Origin: CAMQRS01 sp964370645 | Lineage (GTDB): Bacteria > Bacillota_I > Bacilli_A > Erysipelotrichales > Erysipelotrichaceae | Assembly: GCA_964370645.1 (NCBI GenBank) | Contig: CAYJJS010000007.1 | Coordinates: 1-64,000 of the forward strand | Length of the DNA stretch: 64,000 nucleotides | Reading direction: 5' to 3' | Shown: positions 34,202 to 43,327 of the stretch, piece after piece | How positions within the stretch are numbered: the first letter of the stretch is position 1 | How the letters are laid out: each line of letters begins with the position of its first letter | The notes under the pieces: generated by a model | What the model was told of the DNA's origin: nothing | What the model saw: the letters and a program-made list of their open reading frames with translations, nothing else | The model's database searches: none | Program-made: the position numbers and the translations under genes

Positions 34202-37200
34202 ATGAACACAAGAATTTATGTTAGTAAGAAGCAAGCCTTTCAGGTAGAGGCTACTTCTATGAAGCATGCCTTTACGCATAACCTTGGCATTGATAGTGTT
34301 GAAGGTGTATCGTTATACAATGTATACGATATTTTTAATGCAGATGCAGAGGATGTATCTTTGTTGAAGTCAAAAGTGTTATCTGAAGTGGTTACAGATG
34401 AGGTGTTTGATGCAGTCGATCTGAGTGGGAAAACGTTCATTGCTTATGAAAGTTTACCAGGACAGTTTGATCAAAGAAGTGATGCAGCGCAAGAGTGTTT
34501 AATGCTGTTGAATAACAAAAAAGGTGTCATCATTAAAAGTGGGCGTATTGTTGTATTAGAAGGTAACGTAGAAATCGCAGATATTGAGAAAATTAAAAAG
34601 TTCTTGATCAATCCTGTAGAAATGCGTGAAAAAGACTTAACTATTTTAGAGAATAATGAGGATGTTGAAATCGAGCCAGTTATAACTTTAGATGGCTTTA
34701 CTCAAATGAGTGAAGAGCAAGCGAGAGAATATGTGAAAAAAGAAGGTTTAGCAATGACTTTAAACGACTTATTACATATTCAAAACTACTTTAAAACAGA
34801 AGAACAAAGAGATCCAACGATAACTGAAATTAAAGTGTTAGATACATATTGGTCAGATCACTGTCGCCATACAACGTTTGAAACGATTTTACGCAATGTG
34901 ACTTTTGAAGAAGGTACGTTCACACAAAAAATACAAGAAGCATATGAATTGTTTTTAGATTTACATACGAAAGTAAATAAACCAGGAAAAGAAATTACAT
35001 TGATGAATATGGCAACAATTGGTGGTAAATACTTGCGTAAAGAAGGGTATTTAGACGATATTGAAATTAGTGATGAAATCAATGCTTGTAGTATTGAAGT
35101 AAAGGTAGATGTGGATGGTGAACTAGTTGATTATTTGGTAATGTTTAAAAATGAAACGCACAATCACCCAACTGAAATTGAGCCTTTTGGTGGAGCAAGT
35201 ACTTGTATTGGTGGAGCTATTCGTGACCCGTTGTCAGGTAGAAGTTATGTGTATCAAGCGATGCGTATTAGTGGTGCTGCAGATATTACAAAACCAATTT
35301 CTGAGGCAATGGAAAATAAACTTCCACAAAGTATTATTTCAAAAACAGCAGCACATGGATATTCATCGTATGGAAATCAAATAGGTTTAGCGACTACATA
35401 TGTGAAAGAAATATTCAATGATGGATATGTTGCAAAACGTATGGAAGTTGGAGCGGTAGTTGGTGCAGCACCAAAAGAAAATGTAATTCGTAAACAACCA
35501 GAAGCAGGAGATATTGTTGTTTTGTTAGGTGGAGCAACAGGTCGTGATGGTGTTGGTGGAGCAACGGGATCTAGTAAAGAGCACAATGAAACAAGTTTAA
35601 CAAAATGTAGTAGTGAAGTGCAAAAAGGAAATGCACCAATGGAACGTCGCTTGCAACGCTTGTTTAGAAATAAAGAGTGTACAACATTAATTAAAAAAGC
35701 AAATGATTTTGGAGCTGGAGGAGTAAGTGTAGCGATTGGTGAATTGGCAGATGGAATTCATGTAAATTTAGATGAAGTGCCAACAAAATATGCCGGATTA
35801 AATGGAACTGAACTAGCTATTTCAGAATCTCAGGAAAGAATGGCTTGTGTGATTGAAGAGAAAGATTATGAAGCATTTAAAGCATATGCATATGCAGAAA
35901 ATTTGGATACGAAAATTGTTGCAAGAGTGAGTGATGATAATCGTTTAGTTATTACTTTTAAAGGACAAAAAATCGTTGATATTGCACGTTCGTTTTTAGA
36001 TACGAATGGAGTGCGTATGTCACAAGATGTATTGATTAAAGATTACACAGGTGAACAAAAAAATCCATTCGCAAAAAAAGAAATATCATTCTTGGATAAT
36101 TTGAAACAAGATAATGTAGCTTCGCAACGTGGATTAGTAGAAATGTTTGATGCGAGTATTGGTAGAAGTAGTGTCTTGATGCCATATGGTGGAAAATATC
36201 AACGTAGTGAGAGTGAAGCAAGTGTACAAAAAATTCCAGTAGATGGAGTTACGAATACAGCAACTGTAATGGCATATGGATACAATCCAGATGTAAGTAT
36301 TTACTCGCCATATTTAGGAGCATCGTATTCTGTTGTTGAGGCATTAGCGAGATTAGTAGCTGTGGGGGCTAGTTATAAGCAGGCAAGATTAACAAACCAA
36401 GAATATTTTGAAAGGTTAAATCAAGATAGTGATCGTTGGGGAAAAGCAACACAGGCATTGCTTGGGTTAGTGGAGGCACAAGTGGCTTTTAAAACACCTT
36501 CTATTGGTGGAAAAGATTCAATGAGTGGAACATATAAGGATATTCATGTACCACCAACTCTAATTACTTTTGCGATTACTACAGAAGATGTGAAAAATAT
36601 CATTTCTAGTGAATTTAAACAAGCGGGTAATTATGTGTATTATGTAAAACATACACCTAATGAAGATTATTCTGTGAATTATGAAATGTGTATGCAAAAT
36701 TTTGATGCAGTTAAAAATCTAGTGGATACAGGAGTGATTACTTCCGCTTCAAGTGTGAAATTTGGAGGGATTGCAGAGGCAATCGCTAAGATGAGTTTCG
36801 GTAATGAAGTTGGTGTGGATATCCAAACAAATGAGGATTTATATGCATTGAGTATTGGTAGTTTAATTGTGGAATCAACGCAAGAAGTAGATGTTGAAAA
36901 CTTCATCTTGCTAGGACAAACAACACAACAAGAGCTAATAATTAATGGATGTACATATACAATAGAAGAGGCGTTTAAGGCGAATGAAGAACGTTATGCA
37001 GATTTATACCCTACGCACGTAGAGAGTGATGAAGGTGTAATTGACACACCTACTTTTGCTTGTGACGAGTTAGTTAAAGCAAAACAAAGTGTAGAAGAAG
37101 TTTCCGTATTAATTCCTGTTTTCCCAGGAAATAACTGTGAGTATGATTGTTATAAAGCGTTTGAGAGAGCAGGAGCGAAACCTGAAATTTATGTATTTAA

Positions 37201-37894
37201 CAACTTAGATGTACAAGCTACTAGTGATTCTATTGATACTCTTAGTGAAAAAATAAAACAAGCTAATATATTGATGATCCCAGGAGGATTCTCTAGTGGG
37301 GATGAACCTGATGGTAGTGGTAAGTTTATTGCGAATGTGTTAATGAATGCAAAAGTAAATGAAGCAGTACAACATTTATTAGCAAATGATGGATTGATCT
37401 TAGGTATTTGTAATGGATTCCAAGCTTTGATTAAGTCAGGGTTATTACCATATGGTGATATTCAAAAGTTAGATGCAGATGCACCTACACTATTTAGAAA
37501 TGATATTAATCGTCATGTTTCGCATATTTCATCTACAAAGATAACTTCAACAAAGTCTCCTTGGTTGAAAGGGTTTGAAGTGAATGATGTACATCAAATA
37601 GCGATGAGTCATGGAGAAGGTAAGTTTGTGGTAAGTGAACAAATGGCTAAACAATTATTTGAAAATGGACAGGTTGCTACACAATATGTAGATGCAAATG
37701 GTTGCGCTACAATGGATGGAGAATACAATATTAATGCAAGTACATTAGCGATTGAAGGAATTACAAGTGCTGATGGAAGAATCTTTGGTAAAATGGGACA
37801 TTCTGAACGTTATGAAGAAGGATTGTTTAAAAATATTGAAGGAAATAAAATGCAAGATATATTCACAAATGGTGTGAATTACTTTAAAAGATAG
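34202..37894 (+). CDS. purL: Phosphoribosylformylglycinamidine synthase, single-chain form
   Basis: This 1230-residue FGAM synthase joins synthetase and glutaminase in one chain, the architecture of proteobacteria and some Firmicutes rather than the PurQ/PurS/PurL split of Bacillus. Visible segments are the DTYWSDHCRHTTFET linker, NETHNHPTEIEPFGGA, and GRDGVGGATGSSKE. The C-terminal class-I amidotransferase has PGGFSSGDEPDGSGKF and nucleophile C1070 in GICNGFQAL, with SHGEGKF following. It starts two bases after the purE stop. It makes FGAM from FGAR, glutamine and ATP. Confidence 0.96.
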   Translation: MNTRIYVSKKQAFQVEATSMKHAFTHNLGIDSVEGVSLYNVYDIFNADAEDVSLLKSKVLSEVVTDEVFDAVDLSGKTFIAYESLPGQFDQRSDAAQECLMLLNNKKGVIIKSGRIVVLEGNVEIADIEKIKKFLINPVEMREKDLTILENNEDVEIEPVITLDGFTQMSEEQAREYVKKEGLAMTLNDLLHIQNYFKTEEQRDPTITEIKVLDTYWSDHCRHTTFETILRNVTFEEGTFTQKIQEAYELFLDLHTKVNKPGKEITLMNMATIGGKYLRKEGYLDDIEISDEINACSIEVKVDVDGELVDYLVMFKNETHNHPTEIEPFGGASTCIGGAIRDPLSGRSYVYQAMRISGAADITKPISEAMENKLPQSIISKTAAHGYSSYGNQIGLATTYVKEIFNDGYVAKRMEVGAVVGAAPKENVIRKQPEAGDIVVLLGGATGRDGVGGATGSSKEHNETSLTKCSSEVQKGNAPMERRLQRLFRNKECTTLIKKANDFGAGGVSVAIGELADGIHVNLDEVPTKYAGLNGTELAISESQERMACVIEEKDYEAFKAYAYAENLDTKIVARVSDDNRLVITFKGQKIVDIARSFLDTNGVRMSQDVLIKDYTGEQKNPFAKKEISFLDNLKQDNVASQRGLVEMFDASIGRSSVLMPYGGKYQRSESEASVQKIPVDGVTNTATVMAYGYNPDVSIYSPYLGASYSVVEALARLVAVGASYKQARLTNQEYFERLNQDSDRWGKATQALLGLVEAQVAFKTPSIGGKDSMSGTYKDIHVPPTLITFAITTEDVKNIISSEFKQAGNYVYYVKHTPNEDYSVNYEMCMQNFDAVKNLVDTGVITSASSVKFGGIAEAIAKMSFGNEVGVDIQTNEDLYALSIGSLIVESTQEVDVENFILLGQTTQQELIINGCTYTIEEAFKANEERYADLYPTHVESDEGVIDTPTFACDELVKAKQSVEEVSVLIPVFPGNNCEYDCYKAFERAGAKPEIYVFNNLDVQATSDSIDTLSEKIKQANILMIPGGFSSGDEPDGSGKFIANVLMNAKVNEAVQHLLANDGLILGICNGFQALIKSGLLPYGDIQKLDADAPTLFRNDINRHVSHISSTKITSTKSPWLKGFEVNDVHQIAMSHGEGKFVVSEQMAKQLFENGQVATQYVDANGCATMDGEYNINASTLAIEGITSADGRIFGKMGHSERYEEGLFKNIEGNKMQDIFTNGVNYFKR

Positions 37895-37904
37895 GAGAAA
37901 TACA

Positions 37905-38603
37905 ATGAAATTATTATACGAAGGAAAAGCAAAACAAGTTTATGAAACAGAAAATCCAAATGAATACATTATTCATAACAAGGATGATGCAACTGCAGGA
38001 AATGGTGAAAAACACGACCAATTTTCTGGTAAAGGGGTATTGAATAATACTATTTCATGTATTATTTTCAATATGTTAGAAGAAGCTGGTATTAAAACGC
38101 ACTTAATTGAAAAATTAAATGAACGTGATGTACTAGTGAAAAAAGTTAAAATATTTGAACTTGAGGTAATTATTCGCAATATTACGGCTGGATCATTTTG
38201 TAGAAGACTAGGAGCAAAAGAAGGAATGGTTTTAGATACTCCTATTTTCGAAATGAGTTATAAAAATGATGATTTTGGTGATCCTTTAATCAATGATGAT
38301 CATGCTGTTGCATTAGGTTTAGCGACAAGAGAAGAACTTGCGTTTATTAAAGAAAAAACACTGAAAATTAATGAGTTATTACAAGCTTTCTTCTTAAGTA
38401 TGAATTTAAAACTTGTAGATTTCAAAATTGAGTTTGGGAAAACAGAAGATGGGGAAATATTGTTAGCAGATGAAATTTCTCCAGACTCATGTCGTTTATG
38501 GGATGTAAATACAAACCAAAAATATGATAAAGATGTATTTAGACAAGATATTGGTGATTTAATTGAAACATATAAAGCTGTGTTAGCTCGTATGCAAAAA
38601 TAA
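37905..38603 (+). CDS. purC: SAICAR synthetase
   Basis: This 232-residue enzyme condenses CAIR with aspartate. It starts with LLYEGKAKQVYET and has GKGVLNNTISC, FELEVIIRNITAGSFCRRLG and ILLADEISPDSCRLWD, all standard PurC motifs. GGAGAAA lies 5-8 bases before the ATG, ten bases after purL. Length is typical for the bacterial short form. Confidence 0.97.
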   Translation: MKLLYEGKAKQVYETENPNEYIIHNKDDATAGNGEKHDQFSGKGVLNNTISCIIFNMLEEAGIKTHLIEKLNERDVLVKKVKIFELEVIIRNITAGSFCRRLGAKEGMVLDTPIFEMSYKNDDFGDPLINDDHAVALGLATREELAFIKEKTLKINELLQAFFLSMNLKLVDFKIEFGKTEDGEILLADEISPDSCRLWDVNTNQKYDKDVFRQDIGDLIETYKAVLARMQK

Positions 38604-38616
38604 TTGGTGAACAAAA

Positions 38617-39648
38617 ATGAGTGATAAATATAGAGAAGCAGGAGTGGACTTAGAGGCAGGGTATGAATCGGTACGTCTTATTAAGTCACATGTAGAACGT
38701 ACTAAAATTAAAGGTGCTAAAGATTCTTTAGGTGCATTTGGTGGTATGTTTGATTTAAGTGCGCTAGGTTTAAAAGAGCCAGTGCTAGTGTCTGGAACAG
38801 ATGGTGTTGGAACAAAGTTAATGCTTGCATTTGATGTGGATAAACATGATACAATTGGTATTGATGCAGTTGCTATGTGTGTGAATGATGTATTAGTGCA
38901 AGGGGCAATGCCTATTTACTTTTTAGATTATTTGGCAGTTGGAAAAAATGAACCGACTAAAATTGAACAATTAGTAAAAGGAATTGCTGATGGATGTGTA
39001 CAATCAGAATGTGCTTTAATTGGTGGAGAAACGGCAGAGATGCCTGATATGTATAGTGCGAATCACTATGATATTGCTGGTTTCTGTGTTGGGGCTGTTG
39101 AGAAAAGTAAATTATTGGATGGACAAAGTATTGCAGCTGGTCAAGTGTTAATTGGTTTGCCTAGTAGTGGATGTCATTCTAATGGGTACTCTTTAATTCG
39201 TAAAGTGTTATTGAAGGATGCTAAGTTAGATACAAATGAATACTATGAGCAATTTTCTAAAACATTAGGTGAAGAACTTTTAACACCAACTAAAATTTAT
39301 GTGAAAGCAATTAAACACTTATTAACGAATGATGTACAAATAAAAGGAATGTCACATATTACTGGTGGTGGTTTTTATGAAAATGTTCCTAGAATGTTGA
39401 AAGAAGGAATGGGAGTAACTATTGATGTAAATACATTCCCAAGACCTGCTATCTTTGATTTAATTCAAGAAAAAGGGAATATTGAACAAGCAGAAATGTA
39501 TAATGTGTTTAATATGGGAATAGGTTTTTTATTAGCTGTAGAACCAGGTGAAGTAGATACAGTGATGTCACTACTTAATGAAATCCAAGAAACTGCGTAT
39601 GTAGTAGGTGAAGTTACGAGTAGTGGAAGTGTGGATTTAACGTGGTAA
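38617..39648 (+). CDS. purM: Phosphoribosylaminoimidazole (AIR) synthetase
   Basis: This 343-residue enzyme closes the imidazole ring from FGAM. The AGVDLEAGYESV start, VSGTDGVGTKLMLA, AMCVNDVLVQGAMPIYFLDY and GGETAEMPDMY motifs are all visible, with HITGGGFYENVPRM near the C-terminal half. It overlaps purN by seven bases. The order purC-purM-purN is standard. Confidence 0.97.
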   Translation: MSDKYREAGVDLEAGYESVRLIKSHVERTKIKGAKDSLGAFGGMFDLSALGLKEPVLVSGTDGVGTKLMLAFDVDKHDTIGIDAVAMCVNDVLVQGAMPIYFLDYLAVGKNEPTKIEQLVKGIADGCVQSECALIGGETAEMPDMYSANHYDIAGFCVGAVEKSKLLDGQSIAAGQVLIGLPSSGCHSNGYSLIRKVLLKDAKLDTNEYYEQFSKTLGEELLTPTKIYVKAIKHLLTNDVQIKGMSHITGGGFYENVPRMLKEGMGVTIDVNTFPRPAIFDLIQEKGNIEQAEMYNVFNMGIGFLLAVEPGEVDTVMSLLNEIQETAYVVGEVTSSGSVDLTW

Positions 39649-40223
39649 ATGTAGGGGTTTTCGCGAGTGGGAGTGGTACTAATTTTGAGAAATTAGTTAC
39701 GACTAGTATGAAGTATGCGAAAATCAAATTATTGATTGTGGATAAAGAAGATGCATATGCAATAAAAAGAGCTGAAAAATTGAATATTCCATACGTGTTT
39801 GTAAATCCAAAGGCGTTTGCGACAAAAGCAGAATACGAGATGCAAATTTTAGCGTATTTGCAAAAATATGAAATTGAATTGATTGCATTGGCAGGGTACA
39901 TGCGAATTATTGCGGATACCTTGCTAAATGCATATCCAAATAAGATTGTGAACATTCATCCAGCGTATTTACCAAACTTTCCTGGGGCACATGGTATTTT
40001 GGATGCATTCAATGCGAAAGTGAATACAACTGGAGTGAGTATTCATTATGTGGATGCTGGAATTGATACAGGTAGTATCATTTATCAAGAAGCAATCAAA
40101 ATAGATCCAACATGGGATTTAGAAACATTAGAAACTCATGTGCATGCATTGGAGTATAAAATTTATGCAAAAACAATAGATGGCGTATGTAAGGAGATAA
40201 ATGATGAAAAGAGCGTTAATTAG
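39642..40223 (+). CDS. purN: Phosphoribosylglycinamide formyltransferase
   Basis: This 193-residue enzyme transfers a formyl group from 10-formyl-THF to GAR. It begins VNVGVFASGSGTNFEKL; the catalytic NIHPAYLPNFPG contains the Asn-x-His pair, and the later Asp is in VDAGIDTGSII. Start GTG at 39642 overlaps the purM stop; no ATG start is available near it. It overlaps purH by about 20 bases. Confidence 0.95.
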   Translation: MVNVGVFASGSGTNFEKLVTTSMKYAKIKLLIVDKEDAYAIKRAEKLNIPYVFVNPKAFATKAEYEMQILAYLQKYEIELIALAGYMRIIADTLLNAYPNKIVNIHPAYLPNFPGAHGILDAFNAKVNTTGVSIHYVDAGIDTGSIIYQEAIKIDPTWDLETLETHVHALEYKIYAKTIDGVCKEINDEKSVN

Positions 40224-41736
40224 TGTATCAGATAAGAGTGGATTGGTTCCTTTTGTACAAGAGCTTGTTTCACTAGGGTATGAAATCATATCGACAGGTG
40301 GAACAAAAAAAGCATTGGAAGATGCTGGGATAAATACCATCTCAATCAGTGAAGTAACAAATTTTCCTGAAATTATGGATGGACGTGTAAAGACATTGCA
40401 TCCAAATGTGCATGGAGCATTACTTTGTGTTAGAGATAATGAAGATCATGTGAAACAAGTGAAGGAGCTAGGGATTGATTATATAGATTTAGTAGCAGTA
40501 AACTTGTATCCTTTTAAACAAACATTATTGAAAGATGGAGTTAGTCATGAAGAAATTATCGAAAATATAGATATAGGTGGACCTTCTATGTTAAGAAGTG
40601 CTTCAAAAAACTATGCAAGTATTCCTGTACTAGTAGATCCAAGTGATTATGAAGTCGTTATTGAAGAGTTGAAAAATGGAGAAACAACATTGGCTACACG
40701 TACGCGTTTAGCTGCAAAGGTGTTTAGACATACTGCTAGTTATGATGCGATTATTGCTCAATATTTGAGTGAAAAAGTAGGTGAAGTATATCCAGAATCA
40801 TTTACATTAACATATGAAAAAGTACAAGATTTGAGATATGGAGAAAATCCACATCAGAGTGCTGCTTTTTATAAGGCATATAATCCAAAATATAGTATTG
40901 CGAATGCAAAGCAATTACATGGAAAAGAATTGTCTTACAATAATATTCAAGATGCGAATGCGTGTATTGAAGTATTGAAAGATTTCGAAGAACCATGTTG
41001 TGTAGGAATGAAGCACATGAATCCATGTGGAGTAGGGATTGGAGCAAGTGCAGAAGAAGCTTGGGATAAAGCATATGAGGCTGATTCAACTTCAATTTTT
41101 GGAGGGATTGTTTCTTTCAATCGTGAAGTAGATGTAAATACTGCAACGAAGTTATCTGCTATTTTCTTAGAAATTATTATTGCACCTTCTTTTAACGAGG
41201 AAGCATTTAATATTTTGAGTCAAAAGAAAAACATTCGTCTATTGCAACTAGACACTTCATTAGAAGTGAATAATAAATTACGTGTTACGAATGTAAATGA
41301 TGGTTTATTAGTACAAGAAATGGATGTAAAAGAGATGGATGTAGACAGTTTTGAATGTGTGACGAATAAAAAACCAAGTGCAGAAGAAATGGAACAGTTA
41401 TTGATGGCTTGGAAAATTGTGAAGCATGTAAAATCCAACGCGATTGTCTTAGTTAAGGATAACATGAGTGTTGGGGTTGGTGCTGGTCAAATGAATCGTG
41501 TAGGTGCTGCTAAGATTGCGATTGAACAAGCACAGGAGAATGGTAAGTGTGCTGGTAGTGTTATGGGGAGTGATGCATTTTTCCCGATGCCAGATACAGT
41601 AGAGGCAGCCATTCAAGCAGGTGTGAGTGCAATTATTCAACCTGGTGGATCAATCAAAGACCAATTGTCGATTGATGTTTGTAATGAACATGGAATCGCT
41701 ATGATTTTCACAAAAACAAGACATTTTAAACATTAA
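40201..41736 (+). CDS. purH: Bifunctional AICAR formyltransferase / IMP cyclohydrolase
   Basis: This 511-residue enzyme performs the last two steps to IMP. The N-terminal cyclohydrolase domain has RALISVSDKSGLVPF, STGGTKKALEDAG and DGRVKTLHPNVHGALL. The transformylase half has LRYGENPHQSAAFY, the KHMNPCGVG catalytic site and GVGAGQMNRVGA. AAGGAG precedes tandem ATGs at 40201 and 40204; the second has the better spacing. It is coupled to purN by overlap. Confidence 0.96.
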   Translation: MMKRALISVSDKSGLVPFVQELVSLGYEIISTGGTKKALEDAGINTISISEVTNFPEIMDGRVKTLHPNVHGALLCVRDNEDHVKQVKELGIDYIDLVAVNLYPFKQTLLKDGVSHEEIIENIDIGGPSMLRSASKNYASIPVLVDPSDYEVVIEELKNGETTLATRTRLAAKVFRHTASYDAIIAQYLSEKVGEVYPESFTLTYEKVQDLRYGENPHQSAAFYKAYNPKYSIANAKQLHGKELSYNNIQDANACIEVLKDFEEPCCVGMKHMNPCGVGIGASAEEAWDKAYEADSTSIFGGIVSFNREVDVNTATKLSAIFLEIIIAPSFNEEAFNILSQKKNIRLLQLDTSLEVNNKLRVTNVNDGLLVQEMDVKEMDVDSFECVTNKKPSAEEMEQLLMAWKIVKHVKSNAIVLVKDNMSVGVGAGQMNRVGAAKIAIEQAQENGKCAGSVMGSDAFFPMPDTVEAAIQAGVSAIIQPGGSIKDQLSIDVCNEHGIAMIFTKTRHFKH

Positions 41737-41755
41737 TCGCGTAGGAGGGTTAAAC

Positions 41756-43168
41756 ATGAGTGGATTTTTTGCAGTTGCAACGAAAGAAAGTTGCGTGTTA
41801 GATTTATTTTTTGGGACAGATTATCACTCTCACTTGGGAACAAGGAGAGCAGGTATGGCAACGTATAGTAAGGGTGAAGGATTTTCTAGATCCATTCATG
41901 ATATTACGAATACACCGTTTCGTACAAAGTTTGATAAAGAATTGGATGAGTTTAAAGGTAATTTAGGAATTGGATGTATTTCTGATAATGAAGCACAACC
42001 TTTATTGATGCGATCTAGAAATGGATCCTTTGCAATCTCTACAGTGGGATGTGTAAGTAATTTAGATGTATTATTGGATGAGTGCTTTGCACAAGGTATG
42101 ACACAATTCATGGAAACAACGATTGGAGAAATCAACCATAATGAAGTTGTGGCAGCTCTAATCAATCAGAAGGACACGATTGTAGAAGGTTTAGCATATG
42201 TCCAAGAAAAAGTAGAAGGAAGTATGAGTGTATTGGTGCTAACTCCAGAAGGAGTCTATTGTGCACGCGATAAGATGGGAAGAACACCGATTGTTATTGG
42301 TGAAAAAAGTGATGGATTTTGTGCTACTTTTGAAAGTAGTGCATTCTTAAACCTTGGTTATACACACTATCGTGATTTAGGTCCAAGTGAAATTGTACTG
42401 ATGACACCAAAAGGAATTGAAGTAAAACAGGCTCCTAGTGAAAAGATGAAGATTTGTTCATTCTTATGGGTATATTATGGTTATCCAACTTCAACGTATG
42501 AGGGTATTAATGTAGAAGTAATGCGTAATCGTTGTGGAGAAATATTAGCTTCTCGTGACACGATTGATACGATTGATAGTGTGGCTGGAGTTCCAGATTC
42601 AGGGATTGCACATGCTGTTGGGTATTCAAACATAAGAAAAATACCATTTGCTAGACCGTTCATTAAGTATACACCTACTTGGCCTAGATCGTTTATGCCA
42701 ACGAATCAAAGTCAACGTAATGTAATTGCTAAAATGAAATTAATTCCAGTTAAGGAATTAATTAAAGACAAGAGTTTATTATTAATTGATGACTCTATTG
42801 TACGTGGGACGCAGTTAGGAGAAACAACAGATTTCCTATACGAAAGTGGAGCTAAAGAGGTGCATGTACGTCCAGCTTGCCCACCAATCATGTTTGGTTG
42901 TAAATATTTGAACTTCTCTAGATCAAGTTCAGAAATGGACTTAATTACTCGTAGAGTAATTCAAAAACTAGAAGGTGATAATGTTTCTGAGGCAGTGTTG
43001 AAGGAATATGCAAATCCAGATAGTGAAAAATATGAAGCAATGTGTGAAGAAATTCGTAAACGTTCAAAATTTACATCTCTAAGATATCATAGATTGGATG
43101 ATATGATTGAATCGATTGGATTAGAAAAATGTAAGTTATGTACATATTGTTGGGATGGAGAGGAGTAA
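41756..43168 (+). CDS. PurF-like amidophosphoribosyltransferase homologue with degenerate glutaminase domain
   Basis: This 470-residue protein is homologous to PurF along its length. The PRPP-binding loop LLIDDSIVRGTQ near residue 345 is intact and a Cys-rich end (CKLCTYCW) may hold an Fe-S cluster. The N-terminal glutaminase half is altered. The residue after Met, where PurF has its nucleophilic Cys, is Ser (MSGFFAVA). The HRGQES loop reads HLGTRRAG, and the Arg of the usual HVRYAT motif is missing (GIGCISDNEAQP). It may be ammonia-dependent or have another role; a true purF may lie elsewhere. AGGAGGG precedes the ATG, 19 bases after purH. It is the last gene of the operon. Confidence 0.85.
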   Translation: MSGFFAVATKESCVLDLFFGTDYHSHLGTRRAGMATYSKGEGFSRSIHDITNTPFRTKFDKELDEFKGNLGIGCISDNEAQPLLMRSRNGSFAISTVGCVSNLDVLLDECFAQGMTQFMETTIGEINHNEVVAALINQKDTIVEGLAYVQEKVEGSMSVLVLTPEGVYCARDKMGRTPIVIGEKSDGFCATFESSAFLNLGYTHYRDLGPSEIVLMTPKGIEVKQAPSEKMKICSFLWVYYGYPTSTYEGINVEVMRNRCGEILASRDTIDTIDSVAGVPDSGIAHAVGYSNIRKIPFARPFIKYTPTWPRSFMPTNQSQRNVIAKMKLIPVKELIKDKSLLLIDDSIVRGTQLGETTDFLYESGAKEVHVRPACPPIMFGCKYLNFSRSSSEMDLITRRVIQKLEGDNVSEAVLKEYANPDSEKYEAMCEEIRKRSKFTSLRYHRLDDMIESIGLEKCKLCTYCWDGEE

Positions 43169-43184
43169 AAACTCCTCTTTTTTG
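43159..43184 (+). terminator. Intrinsic terminator of the purine operon
   Basis: AGAGGAGT and ACTCCTCT enclose an AAAA loop, followed by T residues; the stop codon of the purF-like gene is within the stem. Confidence 0.9.
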
Positions 43185-43278
43185 TTATTAAAAATATAAT
43201 GTATGTTTTCTTTTGCATAATAGTAGAATGCTTACATAGTATCTACTGAAAAGCATAAAGATTTGGCGAAAGATAATA

Positions 43279-43321
43279 AAAAGTACGAATACATCTTACT
43301 TAAAGAAGTGTTCGTACTTTT
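43279..43321. terminator. Bidirectional terminator at the end of the MATE gene
   Basis: AAAAGTACGAA and TTCGTACTTTT form an 11-bp stem with A-run and T-run on the two sides. It serves the MATE gene on the minus strand and backs up the purine operon terminator on the plus strand. Confidence 0.75.
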
Positions 43322-43327
43322 GAGTGA

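Noticed and set aside
33524..34279. A 251-codon open frame on the minus strand opposite purE and its leader
   Set aside because: Composition is that of an antisense frame (runs of Ala, Ile and Thr mirroring PurE codons), it has no ribosome site, and it crosses the well-supported purE gene and terminator.
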